Assembly (NCBI GenBank): GCA_009760855.2
Contig: WPIO01000032.1
Coordinates: forward strand, 2,549,001 to 2,613,000
DNA from: Cristatella mucedo
Lineage: Eukaryota > Bryozoa > Phylactolaemata > Cristatellidae
Length of the DNA: 64,000 nucleotides
Direction of reading: 5' to 3'
The translations under genes and the position numbers were made by a program. Shown here one piece after another: positions 57,412 through 64,000 of the stretch (positions are counted from its first letter, which is position 1; each line of letters starts with the position of its first letter). The notes under the pieces are model-generated. The model searched no databases. It was not told where the DNA came from and worked only from the letters and a program-made list of their open reading frames with translations.

Positions 57412-57572
57412 ATGGTAAAAAAAGCTTCATTTTGTACAACAATAAGAATAAGTTCTTTAGAGGCACTAATAGAGCCTCAGCTTCAGATTTAATTCTGTCT
57501 GCAACAGTGGAAAAGTCGCCAGGTGATTTTCAAACTGATGACCTCATAAGAACAGAATTCACAAAGCTAAGG
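57412..57572 (+). CDS. aGPCR exon 14: GAIN domain, beta subdomain
   Basis: A 161-nt exon, acceptor ...TCATTTTAG after a long T tract, donor GTAATT, phase 1 to 0. It encodes NGKKSFILYNNNKNKFFRGT, then SASDLILSATVEKSPGD and IRTEFTKLR. 'FILYNNNKFF' and 'ILSATVEKS' match the strands seen just before the GPS in adhesion GPCRs (often '.Fv.Y....fF......ilsatv......l..pv.l.f'). Confidence is good because the next exon, 91 bp downstream, is the GPS. Confidence 0.82.
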
Positions 57573-57663
57573 GTAATTTTTCAAACTCTGTACCTGTTTG
57601 ATAAGTTTTGAATTGCGTGGCGTCTAGAAAGGTAAATAATTGATTTACGTACTTCCGATTCAG

Positions 57664-57810
57664 GCTGCACAATCAGACACTTTGGAATGCGGGTTCTGGA
57701 GTTACCATGAAAATGACTGGTCAACTACTGGTTGCAAGAAAATTCACAATATCCAAGAGGATGCTATTACGTGCCACTGCGATCATACTACAAGCTATGC
57801 AGTTCTTATG
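57664..57810 (+). CDS. aGPCR exon 15: GPS autoproteolysis motif
   Basis: A 147-nt exon, acceptor ...TTCCGATTCAG, donor GTAAGT, phase 0 at both ends, 49 codons. It encodes ECGFWSYHENDWSTTGCKKI and TCHCDHTTSYAVLM. This is a complete GPS: C-x-FW, W-S-x-x-GC, C-x-C-x-H and the final 'SYAVLM'. The four conserved cysteines and the two tryptophans are all present. Cleavage in the family is between residues -1 and +1 of H-L-(T/S). Here the triad is H-T-T: the -2 His and +1 Thr are kept, but the usual Leu at -1 is Thr. Residues after the cut (TSYAVLM...) would form the tethered agonist. Confidence 0.95.
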
Positions 57811-58140
57811 GTAAGTTTGCTCTTGAATATGAAAGAGGTCAACTAATATCCAGATCCCTAATATTAAAGTAACTATTTAAATTATGAGATAACTGGAACT
57901 AATTTTGGTGTCTTCACTCAAGGTTTATTATTTCCTAACTTAATCTTTTCGCAATTTAAGCCTGTAGCCAGGAAGCATGGCATTCCAAGCTCCTCAGAGC
58001 TGAAACCAAGCAGCATTTCAACAGATCTGTTATCAAGTTTTATAAGTAAATGCCAAAGCGAATTTATTGCACTCAAGTAGACTCAAATAATGTTTACCTC
58101 TGCATGCTCTGCATTTCCCACGGACAATTAGCAGACGACC
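57811..58140 (+). other. aGPCR intron segment, no recognisable element
   Basis: AT-rich start of the 5.3-kb intron between GPS and TM1. Confidence 0.45.
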
Positions 58141-58149
58141 CTAGATGAG

Positions 58150-58660
58150 GTCCCACTGAAAGAGATTGTACCCTTCTTATATCATAATGATAGGTAGGCT
58201 GAAGCAAACCAATGAACGGACCTAATAAATAGTGGCCGAACCTTGAATTGGTTGCATTGCTTGACTGGGAGCCAGGTTGACCACAAGTAAGCTGGTTTTA
58301 TTATTATTCAATTCAAGATAGTTTGCTGCAATCCATGTGTGGATTTCATTATTAAAGTAAGCAAGGGAGTTGAAAGATAGAATTCGATTTTCTGGTAGGC
58401 TGAGAGAGATCAAAGCAATGCAAAGTTACCACAGAGTGTTATCTGCATAGAAGTGGAAGGCTAGTGTTTGCCTGGCCATTATATCTGCGCAGATTGAAAT
58501 GGTTCAGGTCCTATCTCAGTGAAAGACTCCAGAGTATTGATGTATATGGACAAAAATCAAACGAGGAGCTTCTGAAATACGTGGCACCTCTCTGCTCTGT
58601 TCTTGGTCCCTTTTTTCACGATTTCTACTCTCTAGCCGATGTATTTGTCTTAAAGGCGTG
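58150..58660. mobile_element. L2-like LINE fragment with internal 5' inversion
   Basis: 58150-58480 reads on the minus strand as the YADD-and-downstream part ('ADIMARQTLAFHFYADNTLW', then 'EIHTWIAANYLELNNNKTSL', then a jump to the 'LHWLPVKQR' zone). 58485-58650 reads on the plus strand as the part immediately upstream in the ORF ('WFRSYLSERLQSIDVYGQ' to 'FYSLADVF'). The two pieces are adjacent in the original ORF and now point away from each other, the arrangement left by twin priming during insertion. Confidence 0.65.
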
Positions 58661-59535
58661 TTACCTTTCAACACATTTTAAACTAAGTGTAAGGTTTCGA
58701 ATACGGTGCAACTTAGTCCATAAAGTGTTCATTTTAGGCTTCATAATTGCCATGAACAAGTTCACTTTAGAAACATCACTATGCAGGACATGTTTAGCAT
58801 GAGCTCACGTATTTTAGGTCGAATTAATACTTCCCTGTAAACATGCTCTTACAGTTTTTAATACTTTAAATTGGTTATATAATAATCATGACAACTTAAA
58901 ATTTAATTGTGGAAACTCTTATCTTGTGAAAAAAAATTTAGCTAAAATGAGCATAGGCAGCCGAAAACACTGCTGTCCTCCGTCCATGTCCAGCCAAATC
59001 CATTAACGACGAATGGAGGAATGTGTCTCGTTAGTTAGGGACGTTTACCTGGGTTAGTTAGTGAGTTAGGGAGGACGTCCCTACTGTACAGCACAAAGAA
59101 TAACTTATAAACCTGCTTCAAGACATCCCTGAAAATATACAGATGGACATCTAAGACTTGCATGAAATAATAATGATAATAACAATGATAATAATAATAA
59201 CAGGTATTTTATGAATATTATGATAAAAAATGACATATATCTAGGTAGATCGCTGATAGAGAATCAATTACCAAATTTTAACAATCACTGAATTATGCTT
59301 GGTAAAGCAAGATAACGTGCATAGGCATTCTAATTTATAAAATAAAAGTGTAAATGCACATGCTAAGACACAGTGGGTCACAGATTCATAGAAACTCTTA
59401 TTAGCAGAATGCACTTAATTATGCTGAGGCAATAACTCGATGCATGTATGAATAAAAAACCTAGCTCACAGAGACACCGAGGAAAGCTAAGCAGCATAAA
59501 GACGCGTTAAGCTGTTGCAAATGCAGCTAAGTTAT
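58661..59535 (+). other. aGPCR intron segment
   Basis: AT-rich, with an AATAATAATAACA-type simple repeat at about 59165-59205. It is otherwise empty. Confidence 0.4.
59165..59205. repeat. (ATA)n-rich simple repeat
   Basis: Short run of AATAAT/AACAAT units; it may be the tail of a lost LINE insertion. Confidence 0.5.
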
Positions 59536-59539
59536 TTGC

Positions 59540-60260
59540 TGTGGTGGCAGATGCCTGAAGCAAGTTCCAGACTTTCAAAGAATACGAACTGAAAACCTGA
59601 TTTAAAAAAGATTTCAATTTAGCTTGAGGAACACCGAGATTTATAGAAGCCAATTTGGAATAGTGAGAGCTTAACTGACCAGCAAGAAGATCCGATAGGT
59701 TGAAAGGTGCTAGCTGATGAAGCAGTTGTAAGATAAAATGAGGATCTTATAGTCAAAACGAAGCTTAATTAGGAGCCTGTGAAGGTCAGACAGAAATTGT
59801 GTGATGTGACACAGCAAAATTGATGACAGGCCAGTTGAGCTGCTGAGTTTCGCACATGTTTCAGCTGATCATGCACTCACGCTGGGAGTTCTGACTAAAG
59901 AAGACCGGAGTGCAATCAATGAAAGCCGGTCAGGCTTTGAGTGTGCTAGAGAACATTTGCCAGCTTAACGCCTATTTAGTCATCGGGGTTTTATCTAGTT
60001 ACAAATGAAGGTACACGACCTAGATAGTATGTCATAAGCCCCTGAATTAGTTTGATTGAAGAACCATCGTGTAAGCAAGCACAGGTTTTGGCAATACTAT
60101 TCAGGTAAAAATGGTGCAGGCGGGTCTGAGCGTCAACAATTTGCTAATCCAAAGATGAGTCGTTTTGGAATAGCACGACCAGATTTAGCTAGGCGTAATT
60201 AGAGCAGTGCTGAAGCAGATAATCGTGGGAATAGAGTATTAAAACTTACGTTTGACAGTA
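59540..60260 (-). mobile_element. Divergent, decayed LINE RT C-terminal part
   Basis: On the minus strand broken frames give 'LTDLHRLLIKLRFDYKILIL' and 'ISQHLSTYRIFLLVS' (59650-59800), fitting 'L..LHWLPV..RI.YKIL.LTYK.L...AP.YLS.LL' of L2/CR1 elements. Upstream parts near 60150 resemble the 'RNLGVIFDSDLSL' zone. It differs clearly from families A and B and is probably an older third family. Confidence 0.5.
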
Positions 60261-61885
60261 AGCTTGCCCATAACTACTAACAGGATTGAAAAATCCTTCC
60301 AATTTATGGCCGGACCACGAAACAAATGCCGTGGCCAAAACATTCCTCGGTGTAATAAGAGGTCTTCTCCGATTTTAGACGTACTAAAATTATGGAGCGT
60401 GTGAAAAGATTTATTTATAGCACAGAAACGAATGCATATGTTGTTGGTATGTATGCTTTAAGTGTGATGTCATTCCATGACGATTCTTCGTGATCCTTAT
60501 TTCGCCAGCCGTTGAAGCCACAAGCTTCTACGTTGTCTCCTCTATGCTACGTATTCCACAGAGTGAGTTTTACCGGACAACACAAAAACCCCAGCGATCA
60601 AGTGGGTGTAACGCTAGAGATTCTCTATAGCGAACTGCAAGCCTAAGTGGCTTTCTGAATGCATATGATAGCTTGCAGACCTGTATATGGCTCTCCGATT
60701 CCACTTATCCTGGGCCCGCACAGGCTGCTATCACATGCTAGGACTCATCCGATTGCGGGGGCCGCAGGCTCAAAACATGACTTAGTAAGACATTTCAAGT
60801 TTTCATATTTAGCGCTAGTACATGTGCTCTCCGTCGAAAAAATCTTCGGCGATTGACTGAAGCGGCTGATGAACACATTTAATTGGGGAAAATAAGAGGA
60901 TTTCTATGATGCCAGGAATGTCCAAGTTGCCTGCATTAAGTGAAAATGTCTTTGACATCCAAAAATTAAACAGTTATGCTGTTGACATATATAAGTTTCA
61001 TAAGACGTCACCCGCCAGGCTTCACTGCCTTGGAGGCCTCAATATTGTCATTATTTAACTGCCAAATGTAACCTTCCCCAAGCCAAAGTTTAGAGCTTTT
61101 AGATCCAAATATGATTAGCCATAACTTTATGAGTAATTATCTTGATGAGTAATGATTTTAATGAGAAATAACTTCAGTAATGTAGTTTCTGATGAATTCT
61201 TTTTACTGCCAGTGTAAGGCTCAGTCTGATGCCTGATTTTAAACCCGAAGAATGACTGCGGATCGACATAGCCGACTTGCAGCTGAAGCTGAGCGTTGGG
61301 CCCACTGACCTGTCGCCCACGTTTTCGATCAAACTCAGACTAAAACATCCACTGTGGATGTGATACAGTGGACAAGACCATTCAGAAGCGTGTAAACTCA
61401 AAGCCTGGCCAGACAGTTGTGGTCGTAAATGATCGTCGTGGGTTAGCGTCCGAAAACATTTATAGATATACACATCATATTTTTTGGGTGAGGACAGTCC
61501 GTAAATACTTTCACATGCTTCGCATTACATAAATATTCCTGGCATCTTGGTAAATCCTTTTATTATTCAAACAAAGTTATAGACACGACAATGGCAGCCA
61601 TACTGTGAGGGTTTTTAATGACTTAGCTTACACGTCTGGCGGTGCTGACTGTGGGGAATAACGGTTCTAAGCCTTTAACGGAAGTCATGCAGCTTATCCA
61701 AGATTCTCTGATAGAAACTTCAATTAAAAGAGTTTTCAGAAGTTTCTTGTGATCTCTAATTATTCTCAAATATCTTATGAAATACATAACAACAGTTTCT
61801 TTGACAGACATTGCTATAAAATAATGCGCTTATAAAATTGTTAGCATGCTGCATATTTCCTGTAGCATCTGCAAGAAAATCTAAA
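60261..61885 (+). other. aGPCR intron segment
   Basis: No supported gene. The minus-strand frame at 61174-61473 includes 'VGDRSVGPTLSFSCK', which could be a very decayed LINE C-terminal block ('FGDRAF...W'), but this is weak. Confidence 0.3.
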
Positions 61886-61889
61886 TGTC

Positions 61890-62065
61890 TTTACCACTAA
61901 TCCTATTTGTTGACCACGTACTTGTCACTCATCTCTAACCATGATATGCTTGTTGATATTGTGCATCTTAATACTAACCATTTGATCATACTTCCTTTAC
62001 AGGATATTTAAAAGCCATTGAAAGAGATTAGGTTCTCTGAGAGCGCTATATGAATTTAATATTAT
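61890..62065 (+). mobile_element. L2-like LINE 3' end, plus strand
   Basis: The 3' UTR block ('CTAACCATGATATGCTTGTT', 'CTTCCTTTACAGG') is followed by a decayed hairpin (AAAAGCCATTGAAAGAGATT...CTCTGAGAGCGCT) and an AATATTATCATTACG tail. It is strongly 5'-truncated. Confidence 0.6.
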
Positions 62066-62199
62066 CATTACGTTATTTAGCTTGAGTAACAGTACATTGA
62101 TGCATCTCAGAAATTCATAAATGTGGGCTTTAGGAGGTTTGCTGTCATTTTTGAGCAAGAAATGGATTTCAAAATCGCTTCAGGAGGAAAAGGCTTTAA

Positions 62200-62526
62200 T
62201 TAAGGCAAGAAACTGCGATGCAAAAGTCCAGAAGATTCTCGTTCACTGCTAAGAGGCTGCCCGATCTTACCTAAATTGCTACCAAGGAGCTGGAAAGGCC
62301 ACAGAAAGGATATCTTTTTGCGACCTAAACTATTTATCGCACGCGAGTTGATAGACAGTAGGTGCTGGTCATGTGCAGGCTTTCCGTAGCTTGCTCTCCA
62401 TGTCCTAACTACTTTCACTTGTGTGGTGAACCAATCGAAACACGTTTTGAAAACGGTAGAAGCCGTGACAAAGTAGTTGAGCGTGGCACAACTCGTCGTG
62501 AGGCCATTAACCACAAGTCTAGTCAC
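62200..62526 (-). mobile_element. Possible LINE linker remnant
   Basis: A 108-codon minus-strand frame contains 'FDWFTTQVKVVRTWRASYGK', then 'INSRAINSLGRKK'. L2/CR1 linkers typically read 'PWFT..l...k...R..r..y......Y...rn.vN.LiRkAK'. The similarity is suggestive only. Confidence 0.35.
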
Positions 62527-63063
62527 GAAATCTAGTATGCTGAAAGCTAATTAGAATATTAATGACATCGGGTATTCAGGCAAGCCCTTTTCTGCTGCTA
62601 AGTCTGCTTTAACATCAGCACTTAGGATTTGCTAAGTAAATTGATTTCCAATCAAAGTACAGCCCACTAAATTGCAACATTGTGCTGTTTTTGCTTAAAG
62701 CCTGTTGTTCCAACCAGGCTTTCCAAACTAACTGACCGCTTTTCATAAAAGCTCAAGAAAAAGTTCAGATTTTTGGCAGTCTTCCTAACAGATGAATCAA
62801 AAGAGTGCATTTAACTCTTTGTACGATATTATTCAAAAAGGAGCAGTAATAGTTATTTTAGATGAGACATTTTCTTAAAAAATTTCAAGCAATTCTCAAT
62901 CATTCGACAGTAGATTATCCCTCGAAGACCATAATGTTTACTTTCTCAATACTAAATTCGGCGCTTTTAAAAGCCATATTGGTTGCTTTTTTGCAGAATA
63001 CCATTTCGTCGTTTTAATTTTGAAAAATGGCTATCCTAGTTGAATATTATTTCACTTCTGCAG
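62527..63063 (+). other. aGPCR intron segment, no recognisable element
   Basis: Last part of the intron before the TM1 exon. AT-rich, acceptor ...TTCACTTCTGCAG. Confidence 0.5.
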
Positions 63064-63179
63064 AAAACCCAGTCGTCAGACGAAGCTCATGAAGAAGTCC
63101 TTACCCTGCTGACGACAGTTGGGCTAAGCATGTCAATTGCTTCGCTTTTAATTGTTCTGATCACATTCATAATATTCAA
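63064..63179 (+). CDS. aGPCR exon 16: first transmembrane helix
   Basis: A 116-nt exon, acceptor ...CACTTCTGCAG, donor GTAAGT, phase 0 to 2. It encodes KTQSSDEAHEEVLTLLTTVG, then LSMSIASLLIVLITFIIFK. In secretin/adhesion-type GPCRs TM1 reads 'aL..it.vG..iSl..L..ti..f..fr'. Here 'VLTLLTTVGLSMSIASLLIVLITFIIF' fits position by position, including the conserved G and S. The exon ends exactly where adhesion GPCRs enter the first intracellular loop. TM2-7 must be encoded beyond 64000. Confidence 0.9.
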
Positions 63180-64000
63180 GTAAGTTTTAATTGATATATT
63201 TTTTATTTATACCAAATGTTGGTGTTTTGAATCAACTCATCTTAACCTAGGATGAATATTCATAGACTATATTTTTTACTTTATATGCGATTAATATCCT
63301 GAGTAAAAAAAAAAGTCTTATCACCCGGCACTTGGTAATCCACCTATTTAGATATTTCGAATTTGCAGCTTCTAGCTGTAATTGAGCGTAAAAGCAAATA
63401 ATGTTTCAACACTGATTTTCACTTTGCGACTTAAAAACTTTATACCCGCCTTAGTGAACTGAAAAGACTTGCTGATACCCGTGAAAATTCCCTGGAAATA
63501 ATATTTATTTGTATGGTGGGCTTGAATATCATCTGTCCTACCTGGTGAGCCCCTTTCACTGACAGTCAATATGGCTGCACTTTTCTAACGTGAAATAATA
63601 CTTTGAGGCTGAAAAACTCTTTCAAAAAATCTAAGATAGTGCACCGCTTGCTGCTTAAACACCTACGCTCATGGTCACAAGAACAAGCTGCTTTAAAAAA
63701 TAATACCGCCAATATCTATGCTCCTTTTAGTGTTCTTTATATCTTGACTTTTGCCTGACCTGGAAAGCTATGGACTTTGCCTATCATATATACTACATAT
63801 GATATGAAATGATATGATATGATAACGCATAATCTACTTTTTTACTTGGGTGTTTATGCTTTTCTCCCAAAAATTTTTCATCCGCTCATTCTACGGATTC
63901 ACTATCAACTACAAACAGTTTTAAGCAAAAATCCAGACCCGTTCTGTATTCAAGGAATTTTGAACTTCAATTCTGCTTGCAATTGAGCACTTAAACAGCA
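63180..64000 (+). other. aGPCR intron segment running off the window
   Basis: AT-rich. A short ATGAT/GATAT repeat lies at about 63790-63822. No further exon with TM2 features is seen before the edge. Confidence 0.5.

Noticed and set aside
61174-61473. Possible gene on the minus strand, 99 codons
   Set aside because: Only a faint LINE C-terminal resemblance ('VGDRS'), no other support.

Overview
The window looks like a piece of a large, repeat-rich invertebrate animal genome. It is AT-rich, has spliceosomal introns with GT/AG borders, long dinucleotide microsatellites and many decayed L2/CR1-type retrotransposon copies. There is no bacterial-style operon and no rRNA or intact tRNA. I cannot name the species.

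The main gene is on the + strand and runs from about 11.8 kb past the right edge. I rebuilt 16 exons from splice borders, conserved residues and codon phase. Every junction is phase-compatible, and together they give about 865 codons within 51 kb. The encoded protein is an adhesion G-protein-coupled receptor (aGPCR): a von Willebrand C / SVWC-like module, two C-type lectin domains, an Ig-like domain, a short cysteine-containing linker, a GAIN domain, a GPS autoproteolysis motif and the first transmembrane helix. The signal peptide exon(s) and TM2-7 were not found or lie outside the window.

Layout: 1-7.5 kb is a pile-up of L2/CR1-like LINE copies on both strands, including one LINE nested in another. 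7.5-11.4 kb holds microsatellites and small LINE relics. 11.8-33.1 kb carries the VWC, lectin and Ig exons. 33-42 kb is a long TE-bearing intron. 42.2-57.8 kb carries the GAIN and GPS exons. 63.1 kb carries the TM1 exon. The introns hold further LINE copies (mostly antisense to the gene), two tRNA-derived SINE families, the 3' end of an R2/NeSL-type LINE with a restriction-like endonuclease, a probable pogo/Tigger relic and a 299-bp near-perfect foldback.

The most interesting points are the receptor's domain combination; an open reading frame that reads through the Ig exon donor and could give a soluble ectodomain; a broken copy of a lectin exon inside an intron; a SINE whose 3' end copies the hairpin tail of the local LINE; and two insertions (LINE in LINE, SINE in LINE) whose target duplications can be read directly.
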